A stretch of DNA of 64,000 nucleotides from a virus. Positions 8,168-15,306 of this stretch are shown here, piece by piece; the stretch's first letter is position 1, and every line of letters starts with the position of its first letter. The position numbers were made by a program, and so were the translations under genes. Below the pieces are notes generated by a model. The model was not told the DNA's origin and did not search any database. It was given only the letters and a program-made list of their open reading frames with translations. Where the stretch lies: the IMG/VR virus record IMGVR_UViG_3300027710_001079, positions 62,001-126,000 of that record, one strand, 5' to 3'.

Positions 8168-9091
8168 TTATTGTATTCTAGCTAATTTAATTATAGTTGC
8201 TGCCAGATTAATCTCTGGATCTGCAATAATAGTGTGGTCGACTAGTCCTTGTTTAATAATAAGGATGGCAGCATCTTTAGTATCTTCGTCAGTGCTAAAC
8301 AAATCTAAGTTATCGTAAAGCCATCTAAAGATCTCATCAATCTCTTCAGGCCTTGCTTTACTACATACTAGTGTCCTTGCTTCTTTGAACTTTTTCTTTT
8401 TAAAGAGATCAACCATATCAATCTTCCAATCCGATGTAGTGGAAGTTTCTGATGTTGGCTTAACCAATTGTCCGCCTTGCACATGCTGTTGTACAGTATT
8501 AATACATTTACGCAAGTCTGGATAAGTGGCTTTGACAAAAGTATCAAGATCGTCTAACTCAAATTCGATATTCTCTTCTACCAGGATGACCGCAACTCGT
8601 CCGGTGAACTCAGTTTGATCAACTCTGTCGATGTGGAATCCTTGACATCTACTGTGGATAGCAGGGATAATACGAGCAGGATAATTGCAAGTAAGTATGA
8701 AACGAGCGGTCGAAGCAAACTGCTCCATGACTCCACGGAGGGCAGCTTGTGCATTAGGTGTAAGATAATCTGCTTCATCAAGTAATACAACTTTAAAAGG
8801 TCCAAAAGGAATCATCGAAACAAAGTTTGTAATTTTGTCTCGAACATCTTCAACTGAGTTAGTACGACTAGCGTTGATCTCTAACACATCAAATTCTTCA
8901 ATGCCTAACTCATTGATTAATAGTTTAGCCATTGTGGTCTTGCCAATGCCAGCAGTACCACTGAGTAATAGATGAGGGATACTTTTGTCTTTAATCCAAG
9001 TATTGACCTGCCGGCGTTGTTGTGCATCTTTGAATACATAACCGTCAACAGTTTTCGGCCTATATTTTTCTACCCAGAGTTCTTTGCTCAT
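8168..9091 (-). CDS. 44: sliding-clamp loader subunit (T4 gp44-like)
   Basis: 307 residues, close to T4 gp44. An RFC-type AAA+ domain begins with WVEKYRPKT. Walker A is GTAGIGKTT near residues 45-53, Walker B LLDEADYLT near 105, and the arginine-finger motif SRC near 148. The ATPase loads the sliding clamp onto primed DNA with its gp62 partner, which I do not see here. It overlaps the next gene by four bases (ATGA). Confidence 0.93.
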   Translation of the reverse strand: MSKELWVEKYRPKTVDGYVFKDAQQRRQVNTWIKDKSIPHLLLSGTAGIGKTTMAKLLINELGIEEFDVLEINASRTNSVEDVRDKITNFVSMIPFGPFKVVLLDEADYLTPNAQAALRGVMEQFASTARFILTCNYPARIIPAIHSRCQGFHIDRVDQTEFTGRVAVILVEENIEFELDDLDTFVKATYPDLRKCINTVQQHVQGGQLVKPTSETSTTSDWKIDMVDLFKKKKFKEARTLVCSKARPEEIDEIFRWLYDNLDLFSTDEDTKDAAILIIKQGLVDHTIIADPEINLAATIIKLARIQ

Positions 9092-9498
9092 GATTTCAAT
9101 GTTTCCATAGTGATAATTTTGTCAATTTCTTTGCCGAAGTCTGCATCGTTATTAATAACATAGAGACCGTTTGAACTGCGATCTGTCTTTTTATCATAGC
9201 GGCGTGTCTCTATAACTCTACCACCGTTGGCATTATAAACAGTAAACTGAATTGCACGTTCTGGCTGATCAATACTTGGAGGACCTACACTTATTAAGGA
9301 ACCGGATAGTCGATTTATTTTATTTGCCGATTCACGTTCTTGATTCTGACGTTTCTCATCTTCCCATACTTCGCGACTTATTTTTGCAAACCAGCGTTTA
9401 ATAAACCCTGGTCGCTTAACTTTCTTTTTTTGTATTGCAGATTCAATTCTGTAGTCTACAGTTGACTCTTCTGCCGCGTATACTTGACCGTAACTCAT
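9088..9498 (-). CDS. conserved hypothetical protein
   Basis: 136 residues. A basic, helical start with KRPGFIKRWFAKISREVWEDE is followed by a C-terminal beta-rich part (about residues 70-130). No motif or membrane segment recognised. Four-base overlaps with the clamp-loader gene and with the gene upstream place it in one operon. Confidence 0.7.
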   Translation of the reverse strand: MSYGQVYAAEESTVDYRIESAIQKKKVKRPGFIKRWFAKISREVWEDEKRQNQERESANKINRLSGSLISVGPPSIDQPERAIQFTVYNANGGRVIETRRYDKKTDRSSNGLYVINNDADFGKEIDKIITMETLKS

Positions 9499-9935
9499 TT
9501 GTATTCCTTATCTAAATTTACACTGGTTAGTCCAGCAATGATTTGGAAGTTATCCCACGCTTTCTTAGCGACTGGATTTGACTCCAGTTCACTACTTGGC
9601 AGAACTGCTTCTAGCCAAATTTCAGGACGGCGTGTAGGATGAGCTCCAAACTTACGGGGCTGATGGAACTTGCCGGATTCCCACAGCTCAATGGACACAC
9701 TGCGAAACTGATCTTCATCAGTGTAGCCTGCCCATTCTGGGGCACTGCGACTGAATCCGCTAAATGAACTCATGTTCGGACCGCCACCGCCGTAACCATT
9801 CCAAATGCCTTGCCACTGGGCGTCATCATGCGGATCAAAATCAGTACGAGCAATAATGATTAAGACATCGTCAATGTCCACAACACCATCTACAATATCG
9901 CGAACGCATCGGCTATAACTCAGACCAATTTTCAT
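9495..9935 (-). CDS. conserved hypothetical protein
   Basis: 146 residues, acidic and rich in Trp and Gly (a GYGGGGPN stretch near residue 47). No known motif. Overlaps both neighbours by four bases. Confidence 0.65.
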   Translation of the reverse strand: MKIGLSYSRCVRDIVDGVVDIDDVLIIIARTDFDPHDDAQWQGIWNGYGGGGPNMSSFSGFSRSAPEWAGYTDEDQFRSVSIELWESGKFHQPRKFGAHPTRRPEIWLEAVLPSSELESNPVAKKAWDNFQIIAGLTSVNLDKEYK

Positions 9936-10084
9936 TTCTTTTCTCTCAGTAGTTCTTGTTTCATTCTATCACGCCAGCGAATTGCGTCTTCTTCGTAATC
10001 GAAGTGCGGACTTAATTCGTGATCCTCGTCCAGGTCGTCGACCCACACATAAACTTCTTTATAGTCGTCACAGAGTAATTTCAT
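9932..10084 (-). CDS. small acidic hypothetical protein
   Basis: 50 residues, starting MKLLCDDYKEVY and ending in a Lys/Arg-rich helix. Its ATG overlaps the stop of the gene upstream (ATGA at 10084-10081), and its TGA overlaps the start of the gene downstream (ATGA at 9935-9932). Exact coupling at both ends is the main reason to call it real. Confidence 0.6.
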   Translation of the reverse strand: MKLLCDDYKEVYVWVDDLDEDHELSPHFDYEEDAIRWRDRMKQELLREKK

Positions 10085-10542
10085 TCTTCAAACCTTGCTT
10101 TACGTTTGGCTTCGTGTTCTTCAAAATGTTTATCACATACATTTTTAATCCAACCGGATGTTTGTTTAGTAGCAGGTGAACCGCAATCTTCACAAGCTCT
10201 TTCTGCCCAGCTCTCTGCCATCCTTACCATTCCGCTGATTTCATCGTCTCCACCATCGTAGTAGAAACGTAGTCCGCCAAATTTTTCTTTAATTTGACGA
10301 ACTACAACTTGTGCTACTTCGTCTGGAATAGTGTGATTATACGGATTGTCTTCTAGCAATTGAGCACGAGTCTTATTCTTCCAATCGATATGACCCTGAA
10401 TATTAACACACAATGCTTCAAGAATGGGCCACCAGCCTTCACCACAGCAAAAACCTCCGTAGCCCTCTTCGAACATTTTTGGAAAGCGAGTTTCCATTTG
10501 TTCAGCAAACACCTCATACGGTTCTAGTTCATCATCACCCAT
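10081..10542 (-). CDS. hypothetical protein with C-terminal zinc-binding motif
   Basis: 153 residues from the ATG at 10542, which has GAGGTG upstream; a longer frame to 10572 would run into the phosphoesterase gene. A CCGEGWWP stretch near residue 33 is followed near the C-terminus by CEDCG and then C-DKH, spaced like a treble-clef zinc site. Function unknown. It starts one base after the preceding stop. Confidence 0.65.
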   Translation of the reverse strand: MGDDELEPYEVFAEQMETRFPKMFEEGYGGFCCGEGWWPILEALCVNIQGHIDWKNKTRAQLLEDNPYNHTIPDEVAQVVVRQIKEKFGGLRFYYDGGDDEISGMVRMAESWAERACEDCGSPATKQTSGWIKNVCDKHFEEHEAKRKARFEE

Positions 10543-10543
10543 T

Positions 10544-11392
10544 TTACACCTCAAAAATAAAGTTATCGTCAAATTCTACTTCACCTGGATAACCTCTAGG
10601 GTTGCAGACAACTCTAGTATCCCCTACCATATAGTCAAACTGTTGATGCATGTGACCATGAGTCCAAGCCTTAATCCTAGGATGATCTAGAATAAACTCA
10701 CTCAGATTGCTGGCATATCCACCGTTCATCAATGTGTCATCTTTGTACCGATCTCCTATGCTGAGAAACGTAGGAGCATGGTGAGTACATACAACTACTT
10801 TAGCATCTTGAGGCAGGCCTTGTACAACAGTTTGAATGTACTGCTTGGTCTTAATATGCTCAACCACAGCTCGCTTGGGTAAGAACTTTCTAAAGTTCTC
10901 ATTAGCAATACGAATGACTTTAAAGTCGTTCATCATATGCTCAATATGATACAGAGTAAGAGCATCGTGATTGTTCATGTCAGTCCAAAGTGTACCGCCT
11001 ATGAAATAAACACCGTCAATTTCTTTAGTGTTATTATCCAACAGATGCACATTGGTCAGACCCATTTTCGTAAATTCATCTCTCAAATATTTTGCACTTC
11101 GATCGAATTTACCGTGATAGTGTTCGTGATTACCCATCACATAGATAACATGCGGGAATTGAAAACTAACACGCTTAAAGAAATCTCGGAATCTTTGTGC
11201 TTTGCCTGCTTGACGCTTAAGATCTTCTAATGCACCGGGACTCCAGGGATCAAACTGAGCCGCAGGATGGTCATGAAGATCTTGTGCTGTACAAATGTCG
11301 CCAGACAGCACCAAAACGTCCGCACCATTTTGGTTCTGGAGGTTCAGATCATGAAACTCTAAGTGGAGATCTGATGCTAATTGGATTTTCAT
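10544..11392 (-). CDS. calcineurin-like metallophosphoesterase
   Basis: 282 residues. All family blocks are present: SDLHLEF (Asp8, His10), LSGDI, GNHEHY, a THHAP block and GHMH near the end, which together bind two metal ions. Substrate unknown: the fold covers phosphomonoesterases, phosphodiesterases and nucleases. It overlaps the cytidylyltransferase-like gene by four bases. Confidence 0.85.
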   Translation of the reverse strand: MKIQLASDLHLEFHDLNLQNQNGADVLVLSGDICTAQDLHDHPAAQFDPWSPGALEDLKRQAGKAQRFRDFFKRVSFQFPHVIYVMGNHEHYHGKFDRSAKYLRDEFTKMGLTNVHLLDNNTKEIDGVYFIGGTLWTDMNNHDALTLYHIEHMMNDFKVIRIANENFRKFLPKRAVVEHIKTKQYIQTVVQGLPQDAKVVVCTHHAPTFLSIGDRYKDDTLMNGGYASNLSEFILDHPRIKAWTHGHMHQQFDYMVGDTRVVCNPRGYPGEVEFDDNFIFEV

Positions 11393-11847
11393 TTTTTGCT
11401 TTCTGCTTCTGCCACACGCTTGCGTAGACTGCTGGAACTAAAACTGTGGTCTCTACCGTTAAAAACTAAGTTAATGCCTCTTTGTAAGCAAATAGCTTTA
11501 CCAGTAAATTCTTTCTCTTTGTACTCTATACCTAATATTCTAACATCAATTGGTAAAATGAGCAAGAGATCTTCTAGGTCTTTTTCAGTATTATACACCA
11601 CAATTTCGTCAACATAGCGAGTTGCAGCCAACTGAATTTGCCGTTCTACAATGCTTTGTATTGGCTCATTCTTTTCTGGACGATCCCACTTGGCATTGTT
11701 TTGTAACCCTGCAATAAGGTAATCGCAGTGATTGCGAGCTTCACTTAGCATAGCAATATGGCCTGCATGTAGCATATCAAATTGGCTAAAGGTAATGCCA
11801 ATCTTCATTCCTTGCTTTTTAAGCTCTTGTATTTTGTTGAAGATCAT
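11389..11847 (-). CDS. cytidylyltransferase-like nucleotidyltransferase
   Basis: 152 residues. GITFSQFDMLHAGHIAML near the N-terminus contains the HxGH motif of the nucleotidyltransferase superfamily, as in glycerol-3-phosphate cytidylyltransferase. A C-terminal SSSLRKR matches the ISTTxI/R block of these enzymes. The length fits the family. Substrate cannot be told; an ADP/CDP-linked sugar or alcohol is possible and would fit the glycosyl genes further along. Confidence 0.8.
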   Translation of the reverse strand: MIFNKIQELKKQGMKIGITFSQFDMLHAGHIAMLSEARNHCDYLIAGLQNNAKWDRPEKNEPIQSIVERQIQLAATRYVDEIVVYNTEKDLEDLLLILPIDVRILGIEYKEKEFTGKAICLQRGINLVFNGRDHSFSSSSLRKRVAEAESKK

Positions 11848-12017
11848 ACTAGTTCCTCAACAATGCCTAACACTTCTGCCATTATAAAACAAACACCTGC
11901 CATTAGCAAATTACCTGTAATCAAACAGCCACCTGCTACAATGCGGGTAAAACTTTTTACAAGGCTAACATAAAAATGTCCCTTGCTAGTATCTTTAGGT
12001 TGAACTTCAATTTCCAC
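11844..12017 (-). CDS. small one-span membrane protein (GTG start)
   Basis: 57 residues with a hydrophobic core near residues 28-52 (CLITGNLLMAGVCFIMAEVL). The start is the GTG at 12017 with AAGGA about ten bases upstream; no ATG is available before the in-frame stop. The TGA overlaps the downstream ATG (ATGA at 11847-11844), and the start overlaps the gene upstream by 11 bases. Confidence 0.55.
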   Translation of the reverse strand: MEIEVQPKDTSKGHFYVSLVKSFTRIVAGGCLITGNLLMAGVCFIMAEVLGIVEELV

Positions 12018-12159
12018 GTTTAAATAATCCTTTGATTGATTGTATTAGATTGTAAAATCTAAAATGATAGTTTGTTAACATAGCGGGACGATGCGGGCAC
12101 CGTCCTTGATTATAGTCGCAAGTTAATTCAATTTCTTTTCGACAGATATTACACTGCAT
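12007..12159 (-). CDS. small zinc-finger-like protein
   Basis: 50 residues. The N-terminal half has CNIC (Cys3, Cys6), Cys14 and CPH (Cys21, His23), enough for one metal site. The C-terminal half is basic and aromatic. The start has a strong GGAGGTG. It overlaps both neighbours by 11 bases. Confidence 0.55.
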   Translation of the reverse strand: MQCNICRKEIELTCDYNQGRCPHRPAMLTNYHFRFYNLIQSIKGLFKRGN

Positions 12160-12400
12160 TTCCACCTCCAAATTTTAAAGCGAACATAGTAGAATGTTTC
12201 TCTCCGTTATTCATAAAATTAAAAACAATTTTCTCTTCGGCTTGCAAAACAGCCCATTCAAAGTCTAGTCCCATTATAAGTCCTTGATCCTTGCACCATT
12301 CTGCAAGTTGTATTGCATGATTACTAGCGTGATAAAGTTTCATAAAATCAAGTTTTCTATATTGTACTATAGTATCAAATGGTATTTGAATATTAATCAT
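12149..12400 (-). CDS. hypothetical protein
   Basis: 83 residues, no recognised motif, soluble. Overlaps the upstream gene by eight bases and the zinc-finger gene by 11 bases. Confidence 0.6.
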   Translation of the reverse strand: MINIQIPFDTIVQYRKLDFMKLYHASNHAIQLAEWCKDQGLIMGLDFEWAVLQAEEKIVFNFMNNGEKHSTMFALKFGGGNAV

Positions 12401-12707
12401 CTGGTAACATTAGATCTACAATATCTTCGAAGCCATTCAGAGATGTCACGTGGTAGTCTTTATCGCCGATCATATAACAACTTGTCCAACTAATCTGATT
12501 ATTTGAGACCTCGTAAGGTTCCATCATTGCTAATAATAACAGTGTTTGTTCTCGTTCTTTGCCTTCCAACGTTCTTTTAGGAGGACCCGTAACTTTACGC
12601 AAGAATTCTTTCAACTTCACTGGGTCGTTTATAAGTCCAGCCATAAATTCTTCATAGTCAATTGGTTGTTTTGAGGATTTCAATGATCCGTTTTTGCTCT
12701 TGCTCAT
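12393..12707 (-). CDS. hypothetical protein
   Basis: 104 residues. A basic, Ser/Lys-rich start is followed by a helical middle and an acidic C-terminus. No family recognised. It overlaps the previous gene by 50 bases in another frame, which is long; the real start could be a little further in. Confidence 0.6.
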   Translation of the reverse strand: MSKSKNGSLKSSKQPIDYEEFMAGLINDPVKLKEFLRKVTGPPKRTLEGKEREQTLLLLAMMEPYEVSNNQISWTSCYMIGDKDYHVTSLNGFEDIVDLMLPDD

Positions 12708-12900
12708 GTAACCATTCCTCTTCTGGGCTAAACGTTGGACATTCTTTTAATAGCTTATCTAATTGCCATTTAAGTTGATATAAATCTTGTTTAACACCCC
12801 ACGCAACAAATCCGTCGTTGCGTGGATTGCTGCATTCTCGTGCTGCTGCACGAATTTGAGTAATAGCTTCGATAATATCGTAAGAATGTTTATAGCCCAT
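12658..12900 (-). CDS. small helical hypothetical protein, predicted leaderless mRNA
   Basis: 80 residues, helical and charged. The ATG at 12900 coincides with the transcript start predicted from the -10 at 12912-12907, and an in-frame stop lies nine bases further upstream, so no earlier start is possible. No Shine-Dalgarno is seen. First gene of the operon down to 8168. Confidence 0.65.
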   Translation of the reverse strand: MGYKHSYDIIEAITQIRAAARECSNPRNDGFVAWGVKQDLYQLKWQLDKLLKECPTFSPEEEWLHEQEQKRIIEILKTTN

Positions 12901-12906
12901 GTAGAT

Positions 12907-12935
12907 ATTTTATAGATTAAAAAAGGGTCTGTCAA
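12907..12935 (-). promoter_or_regulatory. sigma70-type promoter whose -35 lies in a terminator loop
   Basis: TTGACA (12935-12930), 17-base spacer, TAAAAT (12912-12907) on the minus strand. The -35 hexamer is the loop of the terminator at 12919-12943. Confidence 0.8.
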
Positions 12936-12943
12936 GACCCTTT
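12919..12943 (-). terminator. rho-independent terminator after the MazG-like gene
   Basis: Minus-strand stem AAAGGGTC/GACCCTTT with the six-base loop TTGACA, followed by six T. The stem and T-run are those of a standard intrinsic terminator. It ends transcription of the operon that includes the groES-like gene and doubles as promoter sequence. Confidence 0.85.
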
Positions 12944-12947
12944 GGTG

Positions 12948-13313
12948 TTATTGCACGAACGGTTTAAGATCTGGTGGAGTCCAACCAATAGGTTTTAAAA
13001 CCTTACCATCTTCACGCTTACGTACTTTGCCTGTTTCGCTATCAATCTTAGCAAAGTTAGTACGCATAACTTCTTTCCAACCGCCTTCTCCGTCAAATCC
13101 TGCACTATGGATAGCACCGACTGTGACAACAATAAAGTCTAGTAGTGCATCTAATGTTTCTACATTGTCGTTATTGTCAATGGCAACACGAAGTTCTTTC
13201 CACTCTTCTTCCATAAGATTAAGATAGAGTTTAAATTGTTCTTGATTAAAGCCTTCGACGCTTTGATCGCAGGCCCGCATAAATTTCTCTTGGTCACGAA
13301 ATGGATTTGTCAT
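12948..13313 (-). CDS. MazG-like nucleotide pyrophosphohydrolase
   Basis: 121 residues, all-alpha. EEEWKEL (about residues 35-41) and a later DALLDFIVVT provide the acidic metal-binding pattern ExxE...ExxD of the MazG/PRA-PH superfamily. These enzymes hydrolyse (d)NTPs or related nucleotides to monophosphates, and are common in marine phages, where effects on nucleotide pools or (p)ppGpp have been proposed. It shares one base with the groES-like stop. Confidence 0.8.
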   Translation of the reverse strand: MTNPFRDQEKFMRACDQSVEGFNQEQFKLYLNLMEEEWKELRVAIDNNDNVETLDALLDFIVVTVGAIHSAGFDGEGGWKEVMRTNFAKIDSETGKVRKREDGKVLKPIGWTPPDLKPFVQ

Positions 13314-13690
13314 TATTTTCCTACATTAGAAGTATTTTCAGCCGGTGCTCCCACTTGGAAGGCAAATAGAGCATCATTCGGCATATCATCACTTGACATT
13401 AGTATAGCATTATTATCTACCATACGCAACTCGATCATTTCGCCATCTTCAAGTTCGTACTCAATGCTTCTAGTCCAACGACCGTGCTCTATAAGAATCC
13501 ATTCGCCAACTTTAACTTCTTTTTGTTCAGGCCCGATAGCAAACACCTTAGCCCAACGAGGATGAATTCCCTGCACCTTACCGTTATCACTAGGAATGAT
13601 AATACCTGAAAAAGTTTTCTGACTATCAAAATTCATATCCGAAACAAGTACCTTGTCTCGAATAGGAACAATCTTACCTACAACTTTCAT
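13313..13690 (-). CDS. groES: GroES/gp31-like co-chaperonin
   Basis: 125 residues, versus about 97 for GroES and 111 for T4 gp31. It shows the Cpn10 beta-barrel pattern: a start like VPIRDKVLV, a hydrophobic mobile-loop segment SGIIIPS (about residues 28-34), and VKVGEWILIEHG later. Such proteins cap host GroEL so that large phage proteins fold. The C-terminal ~25 residues are extra. Overlaps the upstream gene by four bases. Confidence 0.8.
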   Translation of the reverse strand: MKVVGKIVPIRDKVLVSDMNFDSQKTFSGIIIPSDNGKVQGIHPRWAKVFAIGPEQKEVKVGEWILIEHGRWTRSIEYELEDGEMIELRMVDNNAILMSSDDMPNDALFAFQVGAPAENTSNVGK

Positions 13691-13905
13691 TTTTTACCTT
13701 TATTCATAGTGGCATTTGGATTACTTTCGTAATATGAATTAATGGTGTCTTCACGCTTCTTGACAATTCTGCCACCTGGGCCCAGTTCGTCACCTCGGGC
13801 GTTCATTCGTACATTACCAACTGCTGGCATTAGTTGATTTTTTTCTAGAAGCTGATCCATGTCGACTTCTTTGCCCTTCATTGTTCTATATACTTTACGT
13901 GTCAT
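13687..13905 (-). CDS. small basic conserved hypothetical protein
   Basis: 72 residues, starting MTRKVYRTMKGKEVD with a central AVGNVRMNARGDELGPGG. I remember similar small proteins next to structural genes of T4-like cyanophages, but the function is unknown to me. Good ribosome-binding site (AAGGAGTC) upstream of the ATG. Confidence 0.65.
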   Translation of the reverse strand: MTRKVYRTMKGKEVDMDQLLEKNQLMPAVGNVRMNARGDELGPGGRIVKKREDTINSYYESNPNATMNKGKK

Positions 13906-13915
13906 TTTTGACTCC

Positions 13916-14443
13916 TTATTTTAAAAACTCATGTATATCGAGTTTGTATTTGATACTGTCTACTTTATGGATACCTATTAGGTACAGCACATAACTGGCC
14001 ACACTACTGCCCCTGCCTACACCCCACACTATTTGATGTTCACGCATGGTGTCTACTAAGTATTTAAGATAAAATAACAAGTCGAACATGCCATGCTGGA
14101 TAAACAGAGTTAATTCTTCGTCTACCCTAGCCTTTTCGGATTCAGTCGCACACTGCTCGTATAACCAATCTACAATAGGAAAGTTAGAGTATTCGTTAGG
14201 CATAAACCAATCGCATTGATTAGCTTCGTCGAAAAGCTCTTTAGAATCAATATCAGTAGGTTCTTGGTAAATCTTTAAAAGAGGAGTATCCTCAAAGTTT
14301 TCCTTAACAGCGGTATTGAATTGTTTAATTTCAGCAGTATTGTCAAATAAAATCTTATCGAGATTTTTGATTTTACCAGAATACAATGCCTTAAATGCAT
14401 CGTCTGTGTTTAGTATTAACTGCCCGTAGTTGTCAGATCTCAT
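13916..14443 (-). CDS. DNA polymerase III alpha (DnaE)-like catalytic-motif fragment
   Basis: 175 residues. The C-terminal part has GVGRGSSVASYVLYLIGIH (about residues 142-160), which matches the PxRGSAAGSLVxYLLGI block of bacterial DnaE. The protein ends at residue 175, soon after this block, so the catalytic aspartates further on in DnaE are missing. Full DnaE is over 1100 residues. It may be a remnant or a small repurposed protein. I see no frameshift: ribosome-binding, start and stop look normal. Confidence 0.7.
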   Translation of the reverse strand: MRSDNYGQLILNTDDAFKALYSGKIKNLDKILFDNTAEIKQFNTAVKENFEDTPLLKIYQEPTDIDSKELFDEANQCDWFMPNEYSNFPIVDWLYEQCATESEKARVDEELTLFIQHGMFDLLFYLKYLVDTMREHQIVWGVGRGSSVASYVLYLIGIHKVDSIKYKLDIHEFLK

Positions 14444-14460
14444 TTAACAAGTTTAACATA

Positions 14461-14703
14461 TTAGTCTACGTTAATCAAGTCATCAAGATTGCCATTGTTC
14501 TTTTTAGTTGCACCCTGCAGGGCAGCTTGATTTCGTTTGGCCATTTCTTCTCTATAGGTATTGAGTACAACAATAATTTGTGGTAATACCTGATTCATTC
14601 CTGTTCTGGCCGCAATACCATACTTTCTAGTTAGATCCAAAATTCTTTCTTCTAATTCTGTATCTTTTAAATCTGCAGGATTGGCCAGTAACGGATTAAA
14701 CAT
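14461..14703 (-). CDS. small helical conserved hypothetical protein
   Basis: 80 residues, starting MFNPLLANPADLKDTELEERI, with one long amphipathic helix and an acidic tail (DDLINVD). No function known. It overlaps the structural-protein gene upstream by eight bases. Confidence 0.65.
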   Translation of the reverse strand: MFNPLLANPADLKDTELEERILDLTRKYGIAARTGMNQVLPQIIVVLNTYREEMAKRNQAALQGATKKNNGNLDDLINVD

Positions 14704-15274
14704 TAGTATATGTGCCGATAAATTTTATGAATACAGTGTCTCCTGCATCGGCAGTTGATATTTCAAATACATGAGATACTTCTGTATTAGTTCCTAGAAT
14801 GTGAGGTAATGTTAGACTTGCTTCTTTCTTCAACGTATTACTACCTTGTGTAAAATTAATAGATCCTGTGGAAGTAGTTGCGTTTAAAATTTCAAACCTT
14901 ACTGTTGAATATATGTTGCTGTCCGACGGCCAGTTAGTCACTGTCAAAGTTGCAGCCCCGTCAACTGTGACTTTATGATAGCCGCCTAATTGATAGTTTA
15001 TCTGCGTACTTGATGATATATCTTCAAGCAATGTTCCTGCAACTCCAGTAGCTTTGAGGACTCCGCGATATATACTGCCTTCGTAACCGTAGTCATTTAC
15101 ATCGTTTAGTTTTACAGAAGTTAATTCTAGTTGAGATAATTCTTGAGCAGCAGATTGCAGTGCATTTTTAATGCTGGCAAAATTATCTCGAAAACCTTGG
15201 GTATCATTGTCTACTCCTGGTACAGGGTATAAAACGTTGATATTGTTACTAAAATTGGTTACGGTGCTTGACAT
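14696..15274 (-). CDS. virion/tail-fibre-associated structural protein
   Basis: 192 residues. The start (TNFSNNINVLYPVPGVDNDTQGFRDNF-ASIKNAL) resembles the 'NDGTGDS-FxKVNxNF' N-terminal module of the other fibre genes here (26129-33120). The rest is Thr/Ser-rich and beta-predicted. Probably a short fibre or a fibre-attachment protein. A late-type core (15299-15306) precedes it. Confidence 0.65.
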   Translation of the reverse strand: MSSTVTNFSNNINVLYPVPGVDNDTQGFRDNFASIKNALQSAAQELSQLELTSVKLNDVNDYGYEGSIYRGVLKATGVAGTLLEDISSSTQINYQLGGYHKVTVDGAATLTVTNWPSDSNIYSTVRFEILNATTSTGSINFTQGSNTLKKEASLTLPHILGTNTEVSHVFEISTADAGDTVFIKFIGTYTNV

Positions 15275-15298
15275 ATGTTTCTCTCTAAGAACAGTAGA

Positions 15299-15306
15299 TA
15301 TTTATC
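15299..15306 (-). promoter_or_regulatory. late-type promoter core (GATAAATA)
   Basis: GATAAATA on the minus strand, one base off the T4 core, predicted start near 15293 and ATG at 15274. It overlaps the stop of the protease gene. Confidence 0.5.
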
